Source: Oscillibacter sp. (lineage in GTDB: Bacteria > Bacillota > Clostridia > Oscillospirales > Oscillospiraceae). From it: DNA of 34,169 bases. The stretch lies in assembly GCA_014799845.1 (NCBI GenBank), contig JAAVHF010000073.1, positions 1 through 34,169 of the forward strand, read 5' to 3'. The translations under genes were made by a program, and so were the position numbers. This document shows, in pieces, positions 16,901 to 24,500 of the stretch. The notes under the pieces were generated by a model, which was not told the origin of the DNA, did not search any database, and was given only the letters and a program-made list of their open reading frames with translations. Position 1 is the first letter of the stretch; each line of letters begins with the position of its first letter.

Positions 16901-17264
16901 TGATCTCCGTCTCCGGGGCCGCCGGCTGATAGCCGGCAGCGGCATCCGCATCCGGATACGCCGCGTCAGACGGCACAGCGGGCCGGGGCTCCTGCCGGGG
17001 GAGCTGTCCGGCGGTCCCGTCGATCACCGGCTCCGGCAGATTGACCGGATCGGGGAAGGTCCGGTGGAGGGTTGTTTGAAAATCCTCCGCGGCCCCCAGC
17101 ACGCTCACCGGCGCGGTAAACAGCGTCCCCGGGATCAGCAGTCTTGCCGCCACCAGCAGCCACAGCCCGTACTGCACCCCCGGGCTGACCCGTCCCCGCA
17201 GCGCCTGCCGCAGGATCGCCAGCAGCAGGATCAACACAGAAGAAGTAAGAACAATTTCCGTCAT
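13974..17264 (-). CDS. BlaR1/MecR1-like M56 membrane metalloprotease with a very large Ig-like C-terminal region
   Basis: This 1096-residue membrane protein has an M56 peptidase part (1-340). Helices lie near 3-23 and 30-50. The zinc site is H212-E-Y-A-H216 with a downstream Glu253 in DCELACD, and there is a helix at about 318-337 (ITLVLLALAVCGTVAVTF). BlaR1-type proteases sense a signal and inactivate the BlaI repressor, here encoded just upstream with an ATGA overlap. The C-terminal 750 residues are not the beta-lactam-binding domain of BlaR1: I see no SxxK/KTG set. Instead there are two bacterial Ig-like repeats (about 630-690 and 720-790; YASSDTSVAVVDNSGVVTAVGPGEA and YSSSNLAVARVDPEGLVYSEGPGEA). 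These lie between uncharacterised regions. The ligand is unknown. Confidence 0.85.
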   Translation of the reverse strand: MTEIVLTSSVLILLLAILRQALRGRVSPGVQYGLWLLVAARLLIPGTLFTAPVSVLGAAEDFQTTLHRTFPDPVNLPEPVIDGTAGQLPRQEPRPAVPSDAAYPDADAAAGYQPAAPETEITRRAYSWPDIIWKTGMVTVGGTMAASNFIFCLRLRKSRKRLALPSAAWSGKLPVYEVDGLPSPCLFGLFRPAVYLNGSAMGAEHPEHILAHEYAHYRHGDHVWAVLRCVCLAVHWYNPLVWWAAALSRQDCELACDAAALRRLGDGARIDYGHTLLGMVSRGRNPSALLRTATTMTAGKRAMKERIALIVKQPRMRKITLVLLALAVCGTVAVTFGGKAAAAETDPEPAPGADMPSAVYISQAYSSQSADSSYITDPDEVARLWELYQSFEYEDAYDPAGMGGWPVSVSFRNSEGWDTAYFILYQYGVYTQDGEHLRLKNIDEIYAEFLRLSRSAPVTPAASALTEEAMMENARSIVEQIQGGADVDEWLPLMNYMDWSFLRQAAVEAGMDEGDGSAAAVNIIGTVTQYVEAHGGSMTMAEYLYVLSATAGLDGAVSEGYAYMIHRMYIMNPSQFAYVVLEQLPEERRNAVMDLFCSEWYYDQVSSWDLPTREEAIAQLEADLSAGVFAAPSEMTLRGAGSTFQFKLSNASGIYALTYASSDTSVAVVDNSGVVTAVGPGEAVISAHYEGAGGPLDFACRVRCEWEDAGLSEFITLDGGVRVKEDGSEVIFTAYQQGWKFSPPEWEQGNTATYSSSNLAVARVDPEGLVYSEGPGEAVITMHYLDSRGPREYTCLVHSDWDDTVSLGIDDASYRRHKETFQLYGEEIAAWQKRYEDFVANVPSAPTTSVTYKDPTEIESLAAAYLRDYYNDCFNDFFARDPFTSDKENIGEVFVNITKFDMNFEAAVDYSLRIVPAFELPNGDLLSAAIQAKYGLTTTIIADRELSAGGPPEPPGELTNEWQRAFFGFVFEIPAMPDRELVYDGLTENGLEQAVLSALEEYYQSYVAEHGSSAHNDRFRRIILESEIPASAEYGEQITVTYQVECQNEREWNGETYSVPPQAGDHLSTTFTVYDQMNLMGQMLDNGASGNLSGQE

Positions 17265-17644
17265 TTCCGGTCCCTCCTGGCTTTTTCCAGTACGGCGGAC
17301 AGCTCCTCAATGTCCTGGTCGCTGAGCCCCCGGCCATCCGCCAGGGTGTTGACCATCATCCCCACGCTGCCCCGGTAGACCCGGCGCAGCAGGGACTCCG
17401 TCTCCTCCAGCGCCGCCCGCTCCCGGGGAACGGCGGGAGCGTACTGCCGGGCCCGGCCCCCCTCGGTGTAGGTCACGGCCCCCTTGGCCTCCAGCCGCCC
17501 CACCATGGTCACGATGGTGGACTTACTCCACCCGGCGGCGGGGCCCAACTCCCGCACCAGCTCCGTCAGCGTCCTGGGGCTTTTCTCCCACAGCTGCTCC
17601 ATGATCCGCCACTCCCCCGCAGACAGAGATACAGAACGTTCCAT
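17261..17644 (-). CDS. BlaI/MecI-family transcriptional repressor
   Basis: The 127-residue protein is a winged-helix repressor of the BlaI family: LSAGEWRIMEQLWEKSPRTLTELVRELGPAAGWSKSTIVTMVGRLEAKGAVTYTEGGRARQYAP. The C-terminal dimerisation helices include LLRRVYRGSVGMMVNTLADG. The ATG at 17644 is chosen because AAAGGGG lies 8 nt upstream. The frame also opens at 17686, but that would put the operator inside the gene. It overlaps the M56 protease gene by ATGA, and a matching operator sits in its promoter. It therefore probably represses its own operon until the protease acts. Confidence 0.94.
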   Translation of the reverse strand: MERSVSLSAGEWRIMEQLWEKSPRTLTELVRELGPAAGWSKSTIVTMVGRLEAKGAVTYTEGGRARQYAPAVPRERAALEETESLLRRVYRGSVGMMVNTLADGRGLSDQDIEELSAVLEKARRDRK

Positions 17645-17670
17645 ATGATTTGCCCCTTTCATAATTGGTC

Positions 17671-17715
17671 TACACTTGTAAAACATATCCTACCATATTG
17701 TTCGACAGATGTCAA
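17671..17715 (-). promoter_or_regulatory. Promoter and BlaI-type operator of the blaI-blaR1-like operon
   Basis: On the minus strand TTGACA (17710-17715), a 17-nt spacer and TAGGAT (17687-17692) form the promoter. Directly downstream, around the expected transcription start, lies TACACTTGTA (17671-17680). It has the TACA-N2-TGTA dyad known for BlaI/MecI operators. Position and sequence support autorepression by the adjacent repressor. Confidence 0.8.
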
Positions 17716-17752
17716 CCTCTAATTTTGACCGCCGTGACTACGGGGAAACAGA

Positions 17753-17784
17753 AAAACACCGTACCCCCACGGGTACGGTGTTTT
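17753..17784. terminator. Intrinsic terminator downstream of the thioredoxin gene
   Basis: AAAACACCGTACC pairs perfectly with GGTACGGTGTTTT (13 bp, 6-nt loop). T-runs on both strands make it usable in either direction. The minus-strand thioredoxin gene ends 8 nt away. Confidence 0.9.
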
Positions 17785-17791
17785 GTTCCTT

Positions 17792-18121
17792 CTATTTTGC
17801 GCGGGCCGGGTCAAGGCCGATCATTTGCAGGATCTCTTCCTTGTCCTTGCCGCCCACCTCCCGGCGGACGGGCTCGCCGTCCCTGAACAGCATCAGGGTG
17901 GGGATGCTCATGATCCGGTACTGGCGGGCCAGCTCCGGCTGCTCGTCCACGTTCACCTTGCCCACCTTGACCTGGGTCTGCTCCCCGGCAATCTCGTCAA
18001 TGGTGGGAGCCAGGGCCATGCAGGGACCGCACCAGGACGCCCAGAAGTCCACCAGTACGGGCTGCTGCGCGTGAAGGACCTCCTGGACGAAGTTGTCCGA
18101 TGTCAGTGTCACATGCGCCAT
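17792..18121 (-). CDS. trxA: Thioredoxin
   Basis: This small cytoplasmic disulfide reductase is recycled by thioredoxin reductase. The 109-residue protein has the full fold: VLVDFWASWCGPCMALAPTIDEIA with active site W30-C31-G-P-C34, VGKVNVDEQPELARQYRIMSIPTLMLF with the cis-proline in SIPT, and a C-terminal helix. The ATG at 18121 follows AAAGGAG with 9-nt spacing. Length is normal. No thioredoxin reductase gene is adjacent. The next gene upstream is a flavodoxin/ferredoxin protein in the same direction, 83 nt away. Confidence 0.97.
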   Translation of the reverse strand: MAHVTLTSDNFVQEVLHAQQPVLVDFWASWCGPCMALAPTIDEIAGEQTQVKVGKVNVDEQPELARQYRIMSIPTLMLFRDGEPVRREVGGKDKEEILQMIGLDPARAK

Positions 18122-18204
18122 TTTCAGATCTCCTTTCCGCGTTTTGTCTCTAGTATGCCAGATTTCCGGAAAAAAAACGAGGGAAATTTTGCCGGCGCCC
18201 GCCG

Positions 18205-18972
18205 TCAGGGCTCCACCCGGGGGTTGTAGTACCGGCCCCGGTTTTCATCGGGCTTTTTCCAGTGGATGGCCTGGGCGGGACAGCGGTGGAGACAGCCCAG
18301 ACACTGCACGCACTTGGGCTTGATCCACGCCGGCTTGCCGCCGGAAATGAGAATGGCGCCGCAGGGACAGATCTCCTGGCACAGGCCGCAGCCGATGCAG
18401 TGGTCCGTCACCACAAAGGGCTTGGTGGAGCGCCCCCGGCTGTAAAGGGGATACATGGCCGCCGTCTGCGCCGCCGGGGCGGGGCCGCGGCAGCGGTCAT
18501 AGTCTCCGATGCCTTTGGAGCGGATCGCCCGGCAGGCCTCGCCGATGGCCTCCTCGGCCTCGTCCAGGACGCGGGATGCCTCCGCCTCCTCCGGGACGGT
18601 GAACATGGGGACGTAGTTGTCCACCATGAGGATGCCGAACCGGGCGGACAGGGTCAGGCCCTTTTTCTTCAGCGCCCTGGCCAGCTGGCCCGCCGCGTCT
18701 CCGGTCCAATTGCCGCAGGTAAAGACTACATAGATATACGGGTCCCGGCAGCCAACCAGCTCCAGCTTCTCCAGAAAGAAATTCAGGATGCTGGGCAGGC
18801 CCTGGAAGTAGACGGGCACCACAAATCCGATCCGGGATTCCCGGGACGCGTCATAGGTGTACCTTCGGGCGCGTACGGCGTCCCGCAGGGAGATCAGCCG
18901 GTCGTCGGTGGCCGCGGCGACGCGCTCAGCCACATATTTGCTGTTGCCGGTGGCGGAAAAGTAGAATATCAT
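18205..18972 (-). CDS. EFR1-family flavodoxin/ferredoxin protein
   Basis: The 255-residue electron-transfer protein has an N-terminal flavodoxin-like domain (residues 1-150: IFYFSATGNSKYVAERVA with an FMN phosphate loop, FVVPVYFQGLP, FTCGNWTG). The C-terminal part is a two-cluster 4Fe-4S ferredoxin. Cysteines C192, C195, C198 and C202 form one CxxCxxCxxxC set and C221, C224, C227 and C231 the other. This is the layout of EFR1 family proteins, common in anaerobic Firmicutes. The reaction is not established. The ATG at 18972 follows AAGGAG. A nearly palindromic site lies just upstream (18988-19005). Confidence 0.93.
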   Translation of the reverse strand: MIFYFSATGNSKYVAERVAAATDDRLISLRDAVRARRYTYDASRESRIGFVVPVYFQGLPSILNFFLEKLELVGCRDPYIYVVFTCGNWTGDAAGQLARALKKKGLTLSARFGILMVDNYVPMFTVPEEAEASRVLDEAEEAIGEACRAIRSKGIGDYDRCRGPAPAAQTAAMYPLYSRGRSTKPFVVTDHCIGCGLCQEICPCGAILISGGKPAWIKPKCVQCLGCLHRCPAQAIHWKKPDENRGRYYNPRVEP

Positions 18973-18987
18973 TTCGGTTGCTCCTTC

Positions 18988-19005
18988 TGACCAGCTGGCC
19001 GGTCA
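18988..19005. promoter_or_regulatory. Imperfect palindrome upstream of the EFR1-type gene
   Basis: TGACCAGCTGGCCGGTCA is an 18-bp near-palindrome (one mismatched pair) between a possible -10 (TATTAT on the minus strand) and the ribosome site. It could be a repressor operator or a small leader hairpin. Confidence 0.35.
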
Positions 19006-19062
19006 TGAATACAGGTTCTAATAATACACGGATTTCAGGGAATTTTCCAGCGAAAAATGGGG

Positions 19063-19986
19063 TCAGGCCCAGAGATTCTCCGGATACAGTCCGGCCTCCG
19101 TCTTCTGCCGCAGGGCTTCCACCACCTTGGGCTTGTCCTCCCGGTAGGTGACGCCGAACCACTTCTCTCCGCTGGACAGCACCCGCACCTGGGCCCGTCC
19201 CCGGTCCAGCATGTCGGTTACCATCACGGGCAGCTGAATCTCGCCCTCCTTCGGGTGAAGCGCCAGCGCGCGGTGCAGCAGAATGGGGAAGCGTTTCTCC
19301 GCCTCCTCCAGGAAGCTGCGCTGGAAGCCCCAGATGTTCATGGATACCAGCGTATCCCCCGTCAGGTAGTTCCAGTTCTGCCCGCCGTCGGTGGTGAAGC
19401 GGCCTCCCTCGCCTTCCTTCTCAATGTCCAGCTGCTCCACAATGTTCTCCAGCAGGCCGTCCCGGTTGGTGCGGCAGATGCCCCGGTTGACGCCGCCGTG
19501 GTCGCTGAGGGTCTTGCCCAGGTGGTAGCCCACCATGGCGTACTGGAAGCAGTCGGGCCGGTCCGTATGGTGGGCCAGGTAGTCGTACAGCACCCGGAAC
19601 GCCTCGGGACCGTAGTAGTCGTCGGCGTTGATGACCGCGAAGGGACCGTTTATCAGCTTCCGGGCGGCCAGTACCGCGTGGGTGGTGCCCCAGGGCCTGC
19701 TCCGGCCTTCGGGGACGTCGAGCTCCTCCGTCAGGTCCGCCAGGTCCTGGAAGGCGTAACGCACGGACACGCCCTGGCTGATCCGGTCGCCCACCATATT
19801 GCGGAAATCGGTCTCCAGCTCTTTCTTGATGACAAAGATAACGGTCTCAAACCCGGCGCGCCGGGCGTCGTAGATGGAATAGTCGACGAGGCACTGCCCA
19901 CAGCTGCCCACACTGTCCATCTGCTTTAAGCCGCCGTACCGGCTGCCCATCCCGGCGGCCAGAACGACGAGAACAGGTTTCTCCAT
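19063..19986 (-). CDS. Sugar-phosphate-type nucleotidyltransferase family protein
   Basis: The 307-residue protein begins with the nucleotide-binding signature of the NTP_transferase family: VLVVLAAGMGSRYGGLKQMDSVG (G-x-G-x-R ... K). The metal/catalytic Asp region FAVINADDYYG and a late WFGVTYREDKPKV segment follow. Such enzymes couple a nucleoside triphosphate to a phosphorylated sugar or choline-like substrate. The substrate is not readable here and no glycan cluster surrounds it. The ATG at 19986 follows GGAGG. The gene stands alone with its own promoter and a hairpin in the leader. Confidence 0.82.
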   Translation of the reverse strand: MEKPVLVVLAAGMGSRYGGLKQMDSVGSCGQCLVDYSIYDARRAGFETVIFVIKKELETDFRNMVGDRISQGVSVRYAFQDLADLTEELDVPEGRSRPWGTTHAVLAARKLINGPFAVINADDYYGPEAFRVLYDYLAHHTDRPDCFQYAMVGYHLGKTLSDHGGVNRGICRTNRDGLLENIVEQLDIEKEGEGGRFTTDGGQNWNYLTGDTLVSMNIWGFQRSFLEEAEKRFPILLHRALALHPKEGEIQLPVMVTDMLDRGRAQVRVLSSGEKWFGVTYREDKPKVVEALRQKTEAGLYPENLWA

Positions 19987-20018
19987 AGGTTGTTTCCTCC
20001 ATCTTTTTTGTGGTTCTG

Positions 20019-20081
20019 TCCCGGCGGCCCTCCGCCGGGATCATCCAGAAAAAGGATACCATATGGGGAAGCGAAAGTAAA
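20019..20081 (-). promoter_or_regulatory. Putative promoter and leader hairpin of the nucleotidyltransferase gene
   Basis: On the minus strand TTTACT (20076-20081), 17 nt and TATCCT (20053-20058) form a moderate sigma-A promoter. The leader then holds a perfect 9-bp hairpin TCCCGGCGG/CCGCCGGGA (20019-20040, 4-nt loop). No T-run follows, so it is more likely a structural element than a terminator. Confidence 0.45.
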
Positions 20082-20107
20082 CTGTAAATCCGCTTCTTAA
20101 TAAAAGT

Positions 20108-20491
20108 TTACAATTCTTCCGCTTTTTTCCGGGGACCCGCTCCGGCAAAGGCGGCAAGGTGCTTTTCAAACAGCCGCTGCCCCTCCTCCTTCAGCTCCTG
20201 CTCATAGCTGCTGTAGGCTTCCAGCAGCCGCTCGCCGTCCTCCGTCAGCACCGCGCCGCCGCCATTGCGTCCGCCGGTGGTGGAGTGGAGCAGCTTTATG
20301 CCCAGGCCCTGCTCCGCCTCCCGCAGGATGGTCCATGCCTTGGAGTAGGCCATGTTCATATCCATAGCCGCCGAGCGCAGGGAGTGGAGGGTCTGGACCC
20401 GCCGCAGCAGCATGGCGATGCCGGGGCCGAAGCACTTCCGGTCCGTGTAAAGGCGCAGCGTGATGGCAGGGTGCAGATTCGTGTCAGGCAT
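20108..20491 (-). CDS. ModE N-terminal-domain-like winged-helix regulator
   Basis: The 127-residue protein matches the DNA-binding N-terminal domain of ModE: HSLRSAAMDMNMAYSKAWTILREAEQGLGIKLLHSTTGGRNGGGAVLTEDGERLLEAYSSYEQEL. The molybdate-binding (TOBE/MopI) domains of full ModE are absent, so any ligand must be sensed differently or not at all. The charged tail (GAGPRKKAEEL) closes the protein. It is divergent from cbiK, with back-to-back promoters between the two genes. It may therefore regulate cobalt-tetrapyrrole genes, though this is only positional inference. Confidence 0.85.
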   Translation of the reverse strand: MPDTNLHPAITLRLYTDRKCFGPGIAMLLRRVQTLHSLRSAAMDMNMAYSKAWTILREAEQGLGIKLLHSTTGGRNGGGAVLTEDGERLLEAYSSYEQELKEEGQRLFEKHLAAFAGAGPRKKAEEL

Positions 20492-20565
20492 GGGATCGTC
20501 CTCCTTTGACGGTTGGCTGGAACCGGTTTTCGTTCCCCGGGATCTGCGCGGGGGGAGACGCTTAT

Positions 20566-20594
20566 ATTATACCATGTTTTTGTCATTCCGGCAA
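20566..20594 (-). promoter_or_regulatory. Sigma-A promoter of the ModE-like gene
   Basis: On the minus strand TTGCCG (20589-20594), 17 nt and a perfect TATAAT (20566-20571) lie about 75 nt upstream of the start. Confidence 0.75.
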
Positions 20595-20647
20595 CGGAAA
20601 ATGTAAGAACCCGGAAGACTGGCGGGCGGGAAGCCGGTACGCCCGTA

Positions 20648-20677
20648 TTGACAGAGCGGTCACAGCCGTCATATAAT
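20648..20677 (+). promoter_or_regulatory. Consensus sigma-A promoter of cbiK
   Basis: A perfect TTGACA (20648-20653), an 18-nt spacer and a perfect TATAAT (20672-20677) lie 30 nt before the cbiK start. This leaves a short leader and no room for a cobalamin riboswitch. Confidence 0.88.
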
Positions 20678-20707
20678 CCGGATGACATCATCGCAGGAGG
20701 AAATGCT

Positions 20708-21463
20708 ATGGACAGACAAGCGCTCGTCATTGCCAGCGTTGGAGCCAGCGTGCCGGAGGCCCTGAACGGCATCACGGCGGTGGAGGAGGCGCTTTCCGCC
20801 GCCGCTGAGGGGTATGTCCGCGTCCGGGCCTTCACCAGCCCCGCCATCCGGCGCGCTCTGAAGGACCGTGGAGAGGACGTGCCCGGCCTGAGCGAAGCCC
20901 TGGAAGCTCTCGCGGCCCGGGACGTCCGGCGGGTGATCGTCCAGCCCACCCATCTGCTGTACGGCTATGAATACGACCGGCTGAAAGCCGGGGCGGAAAC
21001 CCTTTCGGGCCGGTTTGCGTCCCTGGCCGTGGGCCGTCCCCTGCTGGCGGACGGCGGCAGCATCCGGCGCTTCGCCCTGGGGCTCTCCCGGGACCACCCC
21101 GCGAAAGGCGGCGCGGCCACCGTGTTCATGGGCCACGGCACGGGGAGCGCCGCCCGCGCGGCCTATCCCGCCGTGCAGGACGCGTGGGACGAACTGGGCC
21201 GGGACGATCTCCTGGCGGGTGTGATGGAGGGCCGTCCGGGTCCGGAGGATATCCTCCGCCGTCTGGAACCGGGCGGGCCGCGAAAAATCGAGCTGCTGCC
21301 GCTGATGCTGGCGGCGGGGACCCACGCCCGGCGGGACATGGCGGGAGACTGGAAAATCCGGCTGGAGCGGGCGGAACATGCCGTGACATGCTCCTTCACC
21401 GGACTGGGCCAGCGGGCCTGGGTACGGGAGATGTACCGGGAGCGGCTGGAGGAACTGCTCTGA
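20708..21463 (+). CDS. cbiK: Sirohydrochlorin cobaltochelatase CbiK
   Basis: CbiK inserts cobalt into sirohydrochlorin early in the anaerobic cobalamin pathway. The 251-residue protein has the class II chelatase plan: IVQPTHLLYGYEYDRL, His143 in FMGHGTGSAARAAYP, GVMEGRPGPEDIL, and His206 in PLMLAAGTHARRDMAGDW. These positions correspond to the metal and proton-transfer histidines of Salmonella CbiK. The ATG at 20708 follows AGGAGG by 7 nt. No other cobalamin gene is adjacent, so it is a stand-alone copy. It could also serve another metal-tetrapyrrole. It is followed by the 1602-residue multi-domain gene after 81 nt. Confidence 0.92.
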   Translation: MDRQALVIASVGASVPEALNGITAVEEALSAAAEGYVRVRAFTSPAIRRALKDRGEDVPGLSEALEALAARDVRRVIVQPTHLLYGYEYDRLKAGAETLSGRFASLAVGRPLLADGGSIRRFALGLSRDHPAKGGAATVFMGHGTGSAARAAYPAVQDAWDELGRDDLLAGVMEGRPGPEDILRRLEPGGPRKIELLPLMLAAGTHARRDMAGDWKIRLERAEHAVTCSFTGLGQRAWVREMYRERLEELL

Positions 21464-21478
21464 GGCGGGAAAAACAGC

Positions 21479-21507
21479 TTGCGTATCGCTCCGATTTGGT
21501 GCATAAT
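21479..21507 (+). promoter_or_regulatory. Possible promoter of the 1602-residue multi-domain gene
   Basis: TTGCGT (21479-21484), a 17-nt spacer and CATAAT (21502-21507) lie between cbiK and the next gene. The -10 box is good and the -35 box weak. The gene may be transcribed both from here and by read-through from cbiK. Confidence 0.45.
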
Positions 21508-21544
21508 AAAGGCATAGAACATACAGCCATTGGAGGACGCCGCC

Positions 21545-24500
21545 ATGAATAAGAAACGCATCCGGCAGATGACCGGCAGCCTGCTGCGCCGGGTGACCAC
21601 CCAGCCCGCCGCCAAATACCTGGCCCCCCACCGGACCATGCTGCGCGCGCTGCTGGAGGAGCAGAACTACCTCCAGCGGTTCGCCCCCCTCTATAACGGC
21701 GGCCGCATCCCCTGCGCGGGCGTGCTCTCCCTGTGCCGGGAGGAGCTGAACGTCCTCTCCCCGGAACCGGAGGAGGGCTGGATTGCCTTCACCTACGACT
21801 TCGCCCGGAAATCCATGTTCCCGGAGGAGGACCTTCTCCCCCGGCAGGAGGCCCACGGCGCGGGTGCGGCCTTCTTCCTGTCCCTGCTCCAGGTCCTCTT
21901 TGACGCCGAGCGGTCCATGCTGCCCTCTGATCCCATGTGGGATCTGGAGCTGCTGGAGGAGAGCGAGCTGGAGGGCAGCGCCCACCAGGACAGCTACCGC
22001 CTGTTTCTGCGCTCCTACCGCCGGGAGTACGTCTATGAGATGATGCGCCTGGGGCTGGAAGCCACCCCCTGGCGGACCCTGGAGCACATCGCCGGGGTCC
22101 ACCACGTGGCCGTCAGCGTGGCCCGGGACCTGAAGCGGGCGGGGGTGCCCATCGACCTGCCCCTGGTGTCCGCCAGCGCGGCGGGGCACGACATCGGCAA
22201 ATTCGGCTGCCGTCCCGGCGAGCGGGTGCCCTATCTGCACTACTACTACACCGACCTGTGGTTCCTCCGCCGCCACATGGAGGACGTGGGTTATATCGCC
22301 GCCAACCACTCCGTGTGGGATCTGGAGCTGGACTACCTGTCCGCGGAGAGCCTGGCCCTCATTTACGCCGACTTCCGCGTCAAGCAGGAGCGGGGCCCCG
22401 ACGGCCGGGAGATCACGAAGATCTCCACCCTGGCGGAGGCCTTTGACGTGATCCTGAACAAGCTGGACAACGTCACCGAAGAAAAGCGCACCCGCTATAC
22501 CTTCGTCTACGCCAAGCTGCGGGACTTTGAGCGCTACATGGAGAGCCTTGGCGTGGACACCGCCCTCACGGGCCATCCCCGGGAAAGCGTCCCCCAGCCG
22601 GACGCCTCCCTCATGGACCCGCCCCAGGCGGTGGAGGCCCTGCGGATGCTGGGCGTGGAGCACAATCTGGCCCTCATGGGCCGCCTCACCGGGCAGCGGA
22701 CCTTCGCCAGCCTGCTGGAGCAGGCCCGGGGGGAGACGGACTGGCGGCGGCTGCGGGCCTGCCTGGGGGTGTTCGAATCCTACTCCGTCTATCTCAGCCG
22801 TTCCCAGAAGGTGCAGACCCTGGCCTTTCTCTACGAGCTGCTGATGCACCGGGAGGGCGACATCCGGCGGCAGGCCGCGGCCCTTATGGGGGAGATCATC
22901 GCCCGGTTCCACGAGGGCTACGCCAAGGAGACTCCCGCCGATGCTCCCCCCGACAGCCGGGACGCCGCCGATATCGACCAGTGGCGGCTGTATCTGCCCC
23001 GGCTGATCCGCCCGGACCGGAAGCTGATGGCCCAGCACCGCCGCTGGATCAGCTTCACCCTGAAAATGGTGGTCAACTCCCTGCTGGAAAAGTGCGCCCC
23101 GGACAGGCAGGCGGTGTTCCTCCAGGAATTTCTCCGCTACTACCGCCGCCCCGAGCGGCTGGACGACGAGACCGCCTTCCAGCTGCTGGAGACCGCCACG
23201 GCCCTGCCGGTGGCGGTGCTGGCGGACTGCCAGCGATATGACCTGCTCTTCTTCGCCCAGTCCCTCTCCGTCCGGCGGGACGTGACCGTGCGGACGGCGG
23301 CGGTGCTGCTGCTGGAATACCTCCGGCCCGCCATCTCCGCCCAGGACGTGATCCTGGGCGCCCTGCGGGAGACCGACTGCCGGGACTGCCGTTCCCTGGC
23401 GCTGCTGCGGGAGCAGGCGGCGGGGGAGATCACCGGAGAGACCGGCCCCATGGTCCTGCCCCGGGAGGCGGTGTCGGAGATCTTCCTGGACAACCTGAAG
23501 ACCGCCACCCCCTGGATCGTGAAGGAGGTCAACATCCGCCTGCTGACCCGGTTCGCCCGGGAGGGCGGCGGGAGCCTGCTGCACATCGCCACCCACCTGA
23601 CCAATCTGGTGAAGGTCAGCGACCGGGTCACCGTCCGCCACGCGGCGGGAGCCGCCCTGCTGTCCATCGCGGGACTGCTGTCCACCGAGGAGCGCAACGA
23701 GGTTGCCGTGGAGCTTTGCCGGGGCCTGGAGATCGGGCAGCAGGAGTTCGCCAAATATATCCCCGGCTATCTGGGCCGGTTCTGCCTGTGGCTGCCGCCG
23801 GTGCAGCTGGAGGAGATCCTCGCCGAGCTGCAAAGCTCCCTGTGCTCCTCCAACGCCCGGGTGGTCTCCGCCGCCCTGGACACCGTGGGGGTGATCTACG
23901 AGGAGTACGACACCTACCGGGTCCGCTTCCCGGAGCCGGACGCGGTCTACCGCCGCCGCCGGGAGCGGCTGCTGGGGATGCTCCTCAAGGGCCTGGCGGG
24001 CTTCCGCCCGGAGGTGCGGCAGGAGGCGCTGTTCGTCCTGGGCCGGCACGTGTTCGGCTCGGAGGTCCTGGGCGTCCACGAGAAGCGCCGGGCCTTCCTG
24101 CTGACCCTGAAAAAGATCCTGGCCCTGCTGAAAACCGGCGGCGGGGACGAGCTGACCTTCTACTACCGCGCCGCCATGCTGGGGCGGCTGTACCGCTTCC
24201 TCACCGAGCAGGAGATCCTCTACGGCGGCTTCCGCTTCGAGGAGCCCCGGCCCATCGCCTTCTTCCCCGGCACCTTCGACCCCTTCACTCTGTCCCACAA
24301 GGGCATCGTCCGGGCCATCCGGGACCTGGGCTACGAGGTGCTGCTGGCCATCGACGAGTTCTCCTGGTCCAAGAAGACCCAGCCCCACCGCATCCGCCGC
24401 CGTCTGGCCTCCATTTCCACGGCGGACGAGTTCCACGTGTCCATCTTCCCCGAGGACTTCCCGGTAAACATCGCCAATCCCGCCAACCTGGCCGCCCTCC

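Noticed and set aside
20600-20707. Possible cobalamin riboswitch before cbiK
   Set aside because: The promoter leaves only about 30 nt of leader, and no B12-box-like sequence is visible.
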